A DNA stretch of 64,000 nt, from contig NZ_JNLE01000003.1 of assembly GCF_000702945.1 (NCBI RefSeq), forward strand, positions 372,001-436,000, written 5' to 3'. The notes beneath the pieces were generated by a model, which ran no database searches, had not been told where the DNA came from, and was given only the letters and a program-made list of their open reading frames with translations. A program made the position numbers and the translations under genes. This stretch comes from Clostridium sp. KNHs205. Its GTDB lineage: Bacteria; Bacillota; Clostridia; Lachnospirales; Lachnospiraceae. Shown here piece after piece: positions 35,702 through 44,122 of the stretch; position 1 is the first letter of the stretch, and each line of letters opens with the position of its first letter.

Positions 35702-37114
35702 TCAGCTGATAACTTTTATTGTGTTTCCGCTGTAATCTGTCAGCCCCTGTAAGGATAACCCCTGCTTACGGCAGGAGATAATCTGTTTAAGCAAATCCTT
35801 TTCAATTCTCTCTCCCGGCACCAGAAGAGGTATTCCCGGCGGATATAAATAGACATATTCTCCTGATATGAAGCCTTCGCTATTCGATAGCAGAACCTCT
35901 TTTAAAGGAGCATTCAGAGCCTCTTCACAAGACATTACTGCTTCAGGGGGGGCAAATTCCATAATACTATCCGTTGTGATTTCCTTCTTAAGCTTTCCAT
36001 CAATTTCTCTAAGAGCCGTAAGCAGCCTGTCAAAGCCCTCCTGCCTGTCACCAATGCTGGTCATTCCAAGAACATAATCCTTAGAAACCATCTCCATCTG
36101 AATCTTATAGGTATGGAGCAGTTCTTCATAAAGTTCCTTGCCGGTCATATTGGTTCCTTTTACACTTAATACAAGTTTAGAGGGATCGAACCGGTAAAAG
36201 CCTTCTCCGGTAACAGTATTATCGGTTAAAATCCTGATATTCTTAAATTCTTCCGCCTCCTGATAAAAGCCGGAAAGCATCTTATCATAGCACGCAAACA
36301 ACTCTGACCCATTATTTTTTAATAGCTCCAGACATTTTTCTATTCCTGACATAAGTATATAGGAGGGACTGGAGCTCTGATATATGGATAGATACCGTTC
36401 TATCTTTTCTTCCTCTACCAATTCTCCGTTTATATGCAGCAGCGCAGTCTGTGTAAAAGCCGGCAGAGTCTTATGGATGCTGTGTACCACAACATCAGCT
36501 CCCAGTCTGACTGCCGTTTCCGGAAATCCCTTATGAAAGCCCAAATGTGCTCCATGTGCTTCATCCACCATCAAAGGTATTCCGTAGCTGTGAGCTGCTG
36601 CTGCAATCCCGCGGATATCTGATACTATCCCTTCATATGTGGGAGAGGTAATGATAATTAATTTAATATCCCCCTGGCTTTTAAGGTGCTCTTCCACCTG
36701 CTCCACTGATATTCCTCCATTAATGTCAAATTCTTTTACTACAGGAGGATACAGATATACAGGTTCTAAACCTCTTAAATAAAGGGCATGATAAACCGAC
36801 TTATGGCAGTTTCTTGCCACCAGAACCTTATCGCCTCTGCGGGTGCAGGCAGAGATGCCTGTAAGAATTCCTGCTGAGCTTCCTCCTACCAGGTAATAGG
36901 CCTTACGGGAATTATACAGCTCAGACCAGGCCTCCATTCCGGCCTTTAGTACTCCTTCCGGTCTGTGAAGATTGTCAAAATCGTCTATCTCTGTAATATC
37001 AATGGAATAGGGATCACACATGGCAAGGAGACTGCTGTTTCTCTTGTGTCCCGGCATATGCATAGGATAGTATCCGGCCTCACTGTATTTTAAAAGGCTG
37101 TCATATAAATTCAT
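35702..37114 (-). CDS. Orn/Lys/Arg decarboxylase family protein (YaaO-like)
   Basis: A 470-residue PLP enzyme of the fold-I basic amino acid decarboxylases. MPGHKRN near residue 20, VDEAHGAHLGF with the PLP-binding Asp and His, and the lysine motif VHSIHKTLPAFTQ are visible, followed by the small C-terminal domain. Shorter than inducible E. coli decarboxylases, as in YaaO/SpeA of Bacillus. Reaction is likely arginine or lysine decarboxylation for polyamine synthesis, not decided here. Head of the leftward cluster to rsmI, with ~150 bp to the divergent flavoprotein gene. Confidence 0.9.
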   Translation of the reverse strand: MNLYDSLLKYSEAGYYPMHMPGHKRNSSLLAMCDPYSIDITEIDDFDNLHRPEGVLKAGMEAWSELYNSRKAYYLVGGSSAGILTGISACTRRGDKVLVARNCHKSVYHALYLRGLEPVYLYPPVVKEFDINGGISVEQVEEHLKSQGDIKLIIITSPTYEGIVSDIRGIAAAAHSYGIPLMVDEAHGAHLGFHKGFPETAVRLGADVVVHSIHKTLPAFTQTALLHINGELVEEEKIERYLSIYQSSSPSYILMSGIEKCLELLKNNGSELFACYDKMLSGFYQEAEEFKNIRILTDNTVTGEGFYRFDPSKLVLSVKGTNMTGKELYEELLHTYKIQMEMVSKDYVLGMTSIGDRQEGFDRLLTALREIDGKLKKEITTDSIMEFAPPEAVMSCEEALNAPLKEVLLSNSEGFISGEYVYLYPPGIPLLVPGERIEKDLLKQIISCRKQGLSLQGLTDYSGNTIKVIS

Positions 37115-37272
37115 TTTAATTACCTGCCTTACGTCCCAAAAAGTTTACTTACATTGTAACAAATCCATCAATAAAAACAATCTTTTTTACTCTTTTCCGC
37201 AGAGAAATTACGTGCTAATATTAATATAAAGCTAAAAGTGTACGCTTTAAGCGCACAGATTGGAGAGTTGAC

Positions 37273-37896
37273 ATGAAGGTTCTACTGATTAACGGAAGCC
37301 CCAATATACACGGCTGTACTTATACAGCCTTAGAGGAAGTTGCGAAAACACTGGAAGAAGAGCAAATAGAAACGGAGATTTTTCACATCGGAAACAAACC
37401 GATCAGAGGCTGTATGGATTGCGGTGTCTGTTATCAGTTTCCCGGCAGATGCGCTTACGGGGATGATACGGTGAATGAAGCAATCGACCTGGCAGAAAAA
37501 GCAGACGGTCTTATCTTTGGTGCACCTGTTCATTATGCCTCTGCAAGTGGTGCCATGACCTCTTTTCTGGACAGATTCTTTTACTGCGGGCAAGGGTTTC
37601 CTTATAAACCCGGTGCTGCTGTAGTCTCTTTAAGAAGAGCCGGTTCCACTGCTTCCCTTGACCAGCTTAATAAATACTTTACCATCTCAAGTATGCCCGT
37701 TGTATCCTCACAATACTGGAATATGGTACACGGTAATACTCCGGAAGAGATAAAGCAGGACATCGAAGGTATGCAGATTATGAGAACTCTTGGCAGAAAT
37801 ATGGCATGGCTGCTCAAATGTATTGAGGCAGGTAAGAATGCCGGCATCCCTCTTCCCAGGAAAGAAGAGCGGGTATTTACGAATTTTATAAGATAG
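37273..37896 (+). CDS. Flavodoxin-fold protein with four cysteines, iron-sulfur flavoprotein-like
   Basis: A 207-residue flavoprotein of the NADPH-dependent FMN reductase group. N-terminal LLINGSPNIHGCTYTAL binds the FMN phosphate. It has a compact cysteine motif CMDCGVC...C (CxxCxxCx6C) around residues 47-60, as in iron-sulfur flavoproteins of anaerobes, followed by FGAPVHYASASGAM. It could pass electrons to oxygen, quinones or nitro compounds. ATG is preceded by GGAGAG. Transcribed alone; a terminator is 400 bp further on, past the minisatellite. Confidence 0.88.
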   Translation: MKVLLINGSPNIHGCTYTALEEVAKTLEEEQIETEIFHIGNKPIRGCMDCGVCYQFPGRCAYGDDTVNEAIDLAEKADGLIFGAPVHYASASGAMTSFLDRFFYCGQGFPYKPGAAVVSLRRAGSTASLDQLNKYFTISSMPVVSSQYWNMVHGNTPEEIKQDIEGMQIMRTLGRNMAWLLKCIEAGKNAGIPLPRKEERVFTNFIR

Positions 37897-37926
37897 CAGC
37901 AGTTTACGCGTGGACTTTAAGTTACG

Positions 37927-38175
37927 TGAGGACTGTAATTTATGTTAGAACTGCAGTTTACGTGAGGACTGCAATTTATGTTAGAACTGCAGTTTACGTG
38001 AGGACTGCAATTTATGTTAGAACTGCAGTTTACGTGAGGACTGCAATTTATGTTAGAACTGCAGTTTACGTGAGGACTGCAATTTATGTTAGAACTGCAG
38101 TTTACGTGAGGACTGCAATTTACGTGAGGACAGTAAGTTATGCGATGATTGTAAGTTACAAGCGGACTGCAATTT
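37927..38175. repeat. Minisatellite with 18-bp half unit and 36-bp period
   Basis: Five near-identical 36-bp copies (starts 37927, 37963, 37999, 38035, 38071), each made of two 18-bp halves, AGGACTGCAATTTATGTT and AGAACTGCAGTTTACGTG, followed by degenerate copies to about 38175. The plus strand is open for 84 codons from a GTG and would give alternating VRTAIY/VRTAVY units, but there is no ribosome site and one reading frame staying open is expected for an 18-bp repeat. Not CRISPR, since no unique spacers. Confidence 0.92.
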
Positions 38176-38312
38176 ATTGATAACAGAGCTTAATTTGCAG
38201 GAATTATACAATTTCATAAAGCTGGGCTATCTTTTTTATTACGATAGTAGCTGCTTACTACATGGCGCCCCATAAAAATAATAGTTATTAATTTACAGTA
38301 TAACTTACATAT

Positions 38313-38358
38313 AACACCCTGAACCATGCGATTTTACGGTGCTCAGGGTGTTCTTTTT
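38313..38358 (+). terminator. Intrinsic terminator after the minisatellite
   Basis: AACACCCTGA pairs with TCAGGGTGTT and is followed by CTTTTTAG. It would end a transcript coming from the flavoprotein gene, which then includes the repeat region in its 3' end. The rest of 38176-38508 shows nothing else. Confidence 0.85.
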
Positions 38359-38508
38359 AGTTTGGTTTTTCCGTTTAAGCTTTAAAAGACTGGAATTTCC
38401 TTATGACTTTTATACCTGAAGGAGTTTGTAATATATATCATCCAGATACACACTCTCTTCTCATAATTCTTGGTTTTCTTTCTTAGTGTTCTTTCTTAAT
38501 CTAAGTTC

Positions 38509-39504
38509 TTAACTGAAATATAGAATCTTATCCTTTCCGAACCGTTTGTCAATCTCTTTTAGTAGAAACGCCTCTCCCTCTTCTCTTAAATCCTGTTTAT
38601 AGGAGTATTTTCCCATCCCCCTGCCTCTCATCAGCTCCTTATCATATAGTTCCATAGCCTCCGGGAAAGCCTCATGGTTGATACTTCTATGAATAAAGCT
38701 ATAGGTCATGAAGATGATTTCCAGGAACATGGTATCTTTTACCTTTGGTGATAGCTTTTCCTCCATCACGTCAAGCAACTCAAGATACATCTTCTGCCAG
38801 TCAGGGAGCAGTATCACCGGGGCTATCAGCAGTCCTACCGGATAACCTGCCGCTGCCATTTTATTAACTGCTTCAATTCTGTTATTGAGAGAAGCTGTGC
38901 CTATTTCTATATTACTGATAATATACTGTGGGTTCACAGACATACGAAAGATAACTCTTTCCTGATGATTCAGCCCAAGCAGGGGTTCTATCATATTGAA
39001 TTTTGTAGGAAAGGTCAATTTACCCCTTCCTTTTTTTATAAATTCCTCAACAATCCAGGGGAGATTGCCGGTAATGGTATTCTCCAGTATCAGATCACTG
39101 TTACTTCCGATTTCAAAAACCTGCTCTGTTTCTGTTTTCATGGAAAAGCGTATAAGCCGTTCCATCATCTGTTCTCTGTTAACAAATATCCTGAGATAGG
39201 AACATTTGTTATAATTGCAGACCAGATAACAATACAGGCACATGGCAGTGCATCCTGAGGAGGTAAAAGGCACAAGATAATCAGATACCTTGTAGTTGGG
39301 AGAGTATTTATGCGTCTTCCTGGTACCTAATATCAATAATGTCTTAAGCTTCTGAAATTCCGTATTTTCCTTGGTACGAAGCTCCTCAATATTATTGTGG
39401 TTCTCTATGGGTATCCAGGGCAGATCCTTGTATTTATCCTGTAATTCTTTACCGAGTCTATATTCCAGAACCTCCGGTTCATAGTATACTTTTGACGGTT
39501 TCAT
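38509..39504 (-). CDS. splB: Spore photoproduct lyase-like radical SAM protein
   Basis: A 331-residue radical SAM enzyme that splits the thymine dimer 'spore photoproduct' in DNA at germination. The cluster motif is CTAMCLYC (CxxxCxxC) near residue 90, and an extra cysteine follows in YLVC. N-terminal YYEPEVLEYRLGKEL and the EIGSNSDL, MSVNPQYI and PVGLLIAPVILLPDW segments match the family. Start overlaps the stop of a small ORF (ATGA). Confidence 0.92.
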   Translation of the reverse strand: MKPSKVYYEPEVLEYRLGKELQDKYKDLPWIPIENHNNIEELRTKENTEFQKLKTLLILGTRKTHKYSPNYKVSDYLVPFTSSGCTAMCLYCYLVCNYNKCSYLRIFVNREQMMERLIRFSMKTETEQVFEIGSNSDLILENTITGNLPWIVEEFIKKGRGKLTFPTKFNMIEPLLGLNHQERVIFRMSVNPQYIISNIEIGTASLNNRIEAVNKMAAAGYPVGLLIAPVILLPDWQKMYLELLDVMEEKLSPKVKDTMFLEIIFMTYSFIHRSINHEAFPEAMELYDKELMRGRGMGKYSYKQDLREEGEAFLLKEIDKRFGKDKILYFS

Positions 39505-39659
39505 ATTTTGTTCCTGCTTTCTTTTTTATCTTTGAACAGTTTACTGATAAAATTGCCTACCCATAGTATCTTCGGAAATCTTATTTTAATAACTATAATT
39601 TCAATTACTAGAAACATACAATTCTTGTATTTTACAAATAAAAAGCACAAAACAACCAT
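39501..39659 (-). CDS. Possible small membrane protein upstream of splB
   Basis: An open frame of ~52 codons from ATG 39659 (or 65 from a TTG inside the terminator hairpin) with one or two hydrophobic stretches (VVLCFLFV, CMFLVIEIIVI) and a basic tail FKDKKESRNK. Its TGA overlaps the splB ATG, which speaks for translational coupling, but no ribosome site is visible before it. It is in the position of Bacillus splA yet is not like SplA. May be chance. Confidence 0.3.
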   Translation of the reverse strand: MVVLCFLFVKYKNCMFLVIEIIVIKIRFPKILWVGNFISKLFKDKKESRNKI

Positions 39660-39680
39660 GAAAACTGCACAAATAATAAA

Positions 39681-39720
39681 AATAAGACCTTCAGGCAAAC
39701 CTGAAAGGTCTTATTTTTAT
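39681..39720. terminator. Bidirectional terminator
   Basis: AATAAGACCTTCAGG and CCTGAAAGGTCTTATT form a strong hairpin with T-rich tails on both strands. On the minus strand it ends the zinc-ribbon protein gene that stops at 39768 and separates it from splB. Confidence 0.85.
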
Positions 39721-39767
39721 TTTATGAACTTTATATCATCAGATTAAACTAAGTGTAGTACACTTGT

Positions 39768-40688
39768 CTAATTTCTATATTTCTTAAGGTTGACCTTCCA
39801 CTTCTTAATATCAAATTCCCCCTCCTTAAAGCTTCTATATTTACCTTCATAGGAGAGATAATTCATTTCAGCAGTCCATTCATTGTCATTTCTATGTATT
39901 ATTTGAAAAGAAAATTTGTCATCGTATTTTATTTCACCAGATTTATTTGCTTCCTTACCTGCATCATTTAAATCCATCACATAATGATAAGCCTCATAAT
40001 TGCCTGCTTTATAAATCTCATGAAATGCTTCTTTAAAATCATAATATTTATCGATTATCTCATAGGGTATATAATCACATACCAATGGCAGGACATCCTC
40101 CAGTTCAATGTTCTGATTTCCTTCAACATCTGAAAGATTAATCCTGATATTGTCAATAACTTTAGAGTCAATGGTTCCCACAAATAACAGCGCCTCCTCG
40201 TTATGACCAGTTGTTGTTACATCTACTACAACCTCATCATATTTCTTCCAGAATTTTTTTGCCAACTTGTAATCTCCATAGTATATTGGATGATCTTTTA
40301 AAGTTATTAATTCTGCATAGGTCAGCTTCTGTTTTTTTTGACTTTCCGTTTGTTCCTGACTTTCTGGATTTTCCTGCTTTCCACTTAAGTAATTTTCCGG
40401 ATTAGCCATATAATCCGTCACTATAAAGCCGACTATCCCAAAATACAATAAAGCCAGAACAGCAATTAATTTATAATTTTTTTTAGGTTTCATGCGCCGT
40501 ATAACAGGCTGTTGAATCACTTGTTCATTTCTTCTGTCTTTTATGCCTGCCTCACATTTTGGACATTTATTACCTGATATAACACTTCCACATTTTAAAC
40601 AGATATTTTTAAATTCTTTTGATCCGCATCCTGCACATTGCATGACATTGTCCGCCACTCTGGTTCCGCAATATTCACATACCTTCAT
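39768..40688 (-). CDS. Zinc-ribbon membrane-anchored hypothetical protein
   Basis: A 306-residue protein with four CxxC pairs in the first 45 residues (CEYC, CAGC, CLKC, CPKC), which make two zinc ribbons in the cytosol, one membrane helix near residues 73-95 (LIAVLALLYFGIVGFIV), and a ~200-residue outer part with a Glu/Gln/Ser linker and a mixed globular domain. Such zinc-ribbon/TM/unknown proteins are common in Lachnospiraceae. Function unknown. Confidence 0.8.
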   Translation of the reverse strand: MKVCEYCGTRVADNVMQCAGCGSKEFKNICLKCGSVISGNKCPKCEAGIKDRRNEQVIQQPVIRRMKPKKNYKLIAVLALLYFGIVGFIVTDYMANPENYLSGKQENPESQEQTESQKKQKLTYAELITLKDHPIYYGDYKLAKKFWKKYDEVVVDVTTTGHNEEALLFVGTIDSKVIDNIRINLSDVEGNQNIELEDVLPLVCDYIPYEIIDKYYDFKEAFHEIYKAGNYEAYHYVMDLNDAGKEANKSGEIKYDDKFSFQIIHRNDNEWTAEMNYLSYEGKYRSFKEGEFDIKKWKVNLKKYRN

Positions 40689-40760
40689 AGTTATCTTTTA
40701 TTCCTTTGTAATAGTATCATTATTATAGATTTTTTCATGTGATCTTATGATTTTATTGTC

Positions 40761-40792
40761 TTATGTCCTTATGTCCTTATGTCCTTATGTCC
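40761..40792. repeat. Short tandem repeat, 4 x TTATGTCC
   Basis: Four perfect 8-bp copies in the 268-bp gap upstream of the zinc-ribbon gene and after cbiO. The unit number may vary by slippage; the repeat lies about 75-105 bp before the start codon of the leftward gene. Confidence 0.9.
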
Positions 40793-40956
40793 TATTATAC
40801 CTGATTATTCCATTTCTTAAAATAAATATTTTTCTTTTTTACATTTCCTCTGTTTTCAGCCTTAATATAGCTGCAACAGCAGAAAGTGATTATTTTTTAT
40901 TCTTATCTCTGCTGAACAGTTCGGTCTTATCTTTCTCGATTACGCTTATACCTTTG

Positions 40957-41751
40957 TCAGCGTCTTTGTAGGCACAAAGGAAGTTCCAGATGATTTGCTT
41001 CTAGCAGCTCTTTATCCCTTAATATCTCCTCTGCCGGCCCATCCTTAATTATTTTTCCTTCTGCTATAAGGATTACTCTGGTACAGGTCTCGAGTACCAG
41101 GTCCAGGTCGTGAGAGGCAATCAGCTTGGTTAATCTTAATTTATTTATAACCTGAATCAATGTCCGGCGGTTTCTTGGATCAAGTGCAATAGAGGGTTCA
41201 TCAAATAAAATGATGTCCGGCGTCATAGACAAAAGGGTTGCGATGGAAGCCATTTTCTTCTCACCTCCGGACATTTTATGAATCTGTTTATCCCGTAAAT
41301 GGGTAATATCAAGAATTTCCAAAGCTTCCCTTACCCGCTTGTCCACCTCAGCTTCGCTCAGTCCGTAATTTCTTGGTGCAAAAGCCACATCCTGGTAAAC
41401 ACTTTGGGTAAAGAGCTGGTTATCGGAATCCTGAAAGAGGTAACCTGCATGAGCCCTTATAAAGCCGTAATTCTCTTTTTTAACCGGCATATGGTCAATC
41501 AGCACTTCCCCGGTATAGGAGCTCTCCAGACCAACCAGAATTCGAAGCAGGGTGGACTTTCCTGCTCCATTGGCTCCGACAATACCCACCGCTTCTTCCC
41601 TTCCGGTTGAAAAAGTAATTCCCTGTAAGATATCCGTACCCTTTTCATATGAAAAAGCCAGATTCTTACACTCCACGAGCCCGGTCTCGTCAGTAAAATT
41701 ATTTATAAAATCCTTTGAGGATAATGGATTTTTTACTTTTATACTTTTCAT
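40957..41751 (-). CDS. cbiO: Cobalt/nickel ECF transporter ATPase
   Basis: A 264-residue ATPase with Walker A GANGAGKST, Q-loop LFQDSDNQLF (typical for CbiO/EcfA), signature MSGGEKK and Walker B IILFDEPSIALDP. It powers uptake by the membrane pair CbiM/CbiQ. Starts 26 bp after cbiQ behind AAAAGGAGA. The ~20-residue N-terminal extension before VECKNLAFSYEKG is longer than usual. Confidence 0.93.
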   Translation of the reverse strand: MKSIKVKNPLSSKDFINNFTDETGLVECKNLAFSYEKGTDILQGITFSTGREEAVGIVGANGAGKSTLLRILVGLESSYTGEVLIDHMPVKKENYGFIRAHAGYLFQDSDNQLFTQSVYQDVAFAPRNYGLSEAEVDKRVREALEILDITHLRDKQIHKMSGGEKKMASIATLLSMTPDIILFDEPSIALDPRNRRTLIQVINKLRLTKLIASHDLDLVLETCTRVILIAEGKIIKDGPAEEILRDKELLEANHLELPLCLQRR

Positions 41752-41777
41752 AGCATCTCCTTTTGGTATTCCTTAGC

Positions 41778-42563
41778 TTATTTAATGAGATATCTGATTC
41801 CTACACGAAGTATCAGGAATATACCTGCCCAAAGTAAAAAATATGCATAATCCTTGCTTTCTGCTTTGGGTTTGCCCGTCAGGTAGTATTCTCCTTCAAA
41901 GCCTCGAAGCAGCATGCTTTCATATAGATTCCCCGCTCTGTCAATGGAACGGAGGAACAGCTGCCCTAACAAAGAGCCCCATATCTTATATTTTACACCT
42001 TTTTCACCCGGTGCCCTTAAGGAATAAGCCTGATATACCGCATTGGCCTCTTTCATAAGTACCGTAATATACCGATAAGTCAGAAGAAACTGGTTTACCA
42101 GAATTCCCGGTAACTTAAGTATTCTCAAACTATAGCAGACTCCCTCTATTCCGGTAGTTGCTATTAGAAGGAAAGAAGCCACAAGGCAATACACACCTTT
42201 TAGAAACAGGGTAAGAAAAGACAGGATACCTCCTGTTATGGGAATCTTACCTGCCATAAATAATACTTCCCGGTCGAGAAAGGGATTAAAGAGACCGATA
42301 AACAATATTAAGGGGAGAATTCCCCTTATCTTTCGGAAACAGACCTTTAGGGATATCTCTGAGAGCTTCATTAAAGCCATGGGATATATAAATAAAGGAA
42401 GCAGCCCCCATATATCATATTTATAATATGATACCACAAGTATCATATAACTTATTGTAGTCAGGAGTTTCGCCAGAGGATGTACCCGGTTGATTTCCAA
42501 CTCTCTTAATGCCAGTTCCTCCAGCTCATGGACTTCAAATAATGCATCTTTAATATTTGCCAT
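41778..42563 (-). CDS. cbiQ: Cobalt/nickel ECF transporter T component
   Basis: A 261-residue membrane protein with the N-terminal HPLAKLLTTISYMILVVSYY pattern and two coupling-helix motifs of the CbiQ/EcfT family (YQAYSLRAPG; YESMLLRGFEGEY). It links the ATPase to the substrate-binding subunit CbiM. ATG behind AGAGG. Confidence 0.93.
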   Translation of the reverse strand: MANIKDALFEVHELEELALRELEINRVHPLAKLLTTISYMILVVSYYKYDIWGLLPLFIYPMALMKLSEISLKVCFRKIRGILPLILFIGLFNPFLDREVLFMAGKIPITGGILSFLTLFLKGVYCLVASFLLIATTGIEGVCYSLRILKLPGILVNQFLLTYRYITVLMKEANAVYQAYSLRAPGEKGVKYKIWGSLLGQLFLRSIDRAGNLYESMLLRGFEGEYYLTGKPKAESKDYAYFLLWAGIFLILRVGIRYLIK

Positions 42564-42815
42564 ATTTACCTCTTCAGTTTACAGATGAACTGCTTATTGA
42601 CACCAATTATACTACTATTTCATGTAAAATAAAATATACCCGTTTATGACACGAAAAGAAAACCCTGCAAACAAAGAATATGACTTTCCAGGCTCCAGCT
42701 CTGATGTGCTGCCACGTCAGACAATTTTTCCTTAGATTCATAATATGAGTCATGTGTATCCTGCCTGGCAGGGTGTTTTATTGTAATAGGGTTGCAATTT
42801 CTTTCCAGACGTAGC
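42564..42815 (-). other. Possible structured leader of cbiQO
   Basis: About 250 bp between cbiM and cbiQ. On the minus strand it has a perfect palindrome CCTGCCAGGCAGG (about 42760-42773), then TTGTCTGACGTGGCAGC...CATCAGAGCTGG with possible pairings, and a AT-rich stretch with a TATAAT-like site at about 42604-42610 before cbiQ. I could not match it to a cobalamin or NiCo riboswitch. Confidence 0.3.
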
Positions 42816-42851
42816 AAAAGGGCTGTTTCAACATCCCTTAACAGCCCTTTT
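42816..42851 (-). terminator. Terminator of cbiM
   Basis: AAAAGGGCTGTT and AACAGCCCTTTT form a hairpin 36 bases after the cbiM stop with TTTTGC following on the minus strand. It means cbiM and cbiQO are at least partly uncoupled in transcription. Confidence 0.75.
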
Positions 42852-42887
42852 ATATATTTAACAGTGTATTATGTAGTTAATTATTAT

Positions 42888-43886
42888 CTATGTAGTTTTA
42901 TCCTTTTTACGAAACAGCTTAAATAGCAGACTTAAGCCTATGGTTAACCCTGCAACTATGATTGCTCCTGCAACTCCGGAAAAGGAAGTTCCTGCCGGAG
43001 ACTCACTGTCCGGAAATGCATAATCCGGAAGCAACGCCGTCTTTTCCTGAATATCAGCAGCTGTATCAACCGCTGAGGAATATTCCTTCTGGGCCTCTAT
43101 CTCAGTGCTTCCTGTGACTTTTTCTATGGACCATTCCAAACCGTCCGGATTTCCAGAAGCTATGAGGGATAAACCACCACCTATTATAACAACCGACACG
43201 CCCAGTATTGCAATTACCTGCTTAAAGCTCATTCTTGAATTTATGGCATCTTTCTGTAGTATTTCCGGTCTTGTGTTATATACAAAGATAATTACGGCAC
43301 CAGTTATAAGGCCTTCCACAGTACCTATTGCGAGATGGATGGGTTGCATAAGCGCCAGGAATTGTCCAAAGGATAACGCTGTGATTCCGGATAACAGTGT
43401 CTGTATGGTTACACTAAAGGCTCCTAACTGAAGGCTGATAACACTGCCAAGGACGGAGGCAGCCATAATTCTTGTGTTATTTAATTTCTTCTTTGTAATG
43501 GGGCGATAAATTAACAAGTATCCAACAAAGCAGCCATAGAAAGCCATATTCCAGATATTTGCCCCTAAAGCTAATAATCCACCGTCAGCAAACAGGAGGC
43601 ATTGAATCAAAAGTACAGATACCATGGATAAAAATCCTGCATAAGGCCCCAGCATAATAGATAAAAGCAATCCGCCGCATAAATGTCCGCTGGAGCCGGT
43701 ACCTGGAATTGTGAAATTAATCATTTGGGTAGCAAAAACAAAAGCTGACATAACTCCCATGGTCGGAATCTTCCTTGGATCATTTTCCAGCTTAACTTCT
43801 CTGATAGAATAGGCGGTGGTTATACCGGAAGCAGCAAACATAGTTGCCGCCACAGCCGGTGCAATAAGGGCATCTGCCATATGCAT
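42888..43886 (-). CDS. cbiM: Cobalt/nickel ECF transporter S component, CbiM-CbiN fusion
   Basis: A 332-residue membrane protein. It begins MHMADALIAP, whose His2-type N-terminus binds the metal in CbiM/NikM, has about seven membrane helices, includes GTGSSGHLCGGLLLSI, and carries at the C-terminus a PDGLE domain (SGNPDGLEWSIEKV) plus a last helix as in CbiN/NikN. The fusion supplies both metal-binding parts. Whether Ni or Co is carried is not decided; neighbour csoR-type regulator suggests metal-responsive control. Confidence 0.93.
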   Translation of the reverse strand: MHMADALIAPAVAATMFAASGITTAYSIREVKLENDPRKIPTMGVMSAFVFATQMINFTIPGTGSSGHLCGGLLLSIMLGPYAGFLSMVSVLLIQCLLFADGGLLALGANIWNMAFYGCFVGYLLIYRPITKKKLNNTRIMAASVLGSVISLQLGAFSVTIQTLLSGITALSFGQFLALMQPIHLAIGTVEGLITGAVIIFVYNTRPEILQKDAINSRMSFKQVIAILGVSVVIIGGGLSLIASGNPDGLEWSIEKVTGSTEIEAQKEYSSAVDTAADIQEKTALLPDYAFPDSESPAGTSFSGVAGAIIVAGLTIGLSLLFKLFRKKDKTT

Positions 43887-43922
43887 AAATAATACTCTCC
43901 TTCATCTGAATAATCTATCTGC

Positions 43923-43966
43923 ATTATAGACCTCCTCAGGTAAAAAACAAGCCCGTAGGGGGGATA
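43923..43966 (-). promoter_or_regulatory. cbiM promoter with G-tract operator
   Basis: On the minus strand TTGTTT (43950-43945), 16-base spacer, TATAAT (43928-43923). Directly upstream, on the plus strand, GTAGGGGGGATA (43955-43966) resembles the A/T-flanked G-tract operators of CsoR/RcnR proteins. The gene next door encodes such a regulator. Confidence 0.55.
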
Positions 43967-44049
43967 TTTTTGTTAAAAAAACAAGTACATGAAATGACTT
44001 TATTTATCCACATTTTTTATACAAAAGCCTCTGTTTATCCCCTGTTTTC

Positions 44050-44100
44050 AAATAAAGAATGCCCCGGATGGGGATAGCTTTCAGCTTTCTCTTCCGGGGC
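44050..44100 (-). terminator. Terminator of the CsoR-family gene
   Basis: GCCCCGGA and TCCGGGGC form an 8-bp stem with a long loop, followed on the minus strand by ATTCTTTATTT, 22 bases after the stop. Confidence 0.7.
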
Positions 44101-44122
44101 AGTATTTTCCTGCTCATATGAT

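Noticed and set aside
27602..38175. Tandem arrays at 27602 and 37927 as CRISPR
   Set aside because: Repeats follow each other with no unique spacers, and no cas genes are in the window.
37926..38180. Repeat ORF VRTAIY/VRTAVY as a gene
   Set aside because: No ribosome site, GTG start inside the array, and an 18-bp period keeps any stop-free frame open by itself.
42564..42815. Cobalamin or NiCo riboswitch before cbiQ
   Set aside because: I looked for the known conserved boxes and could not find them in order; left as an unassigned leader.
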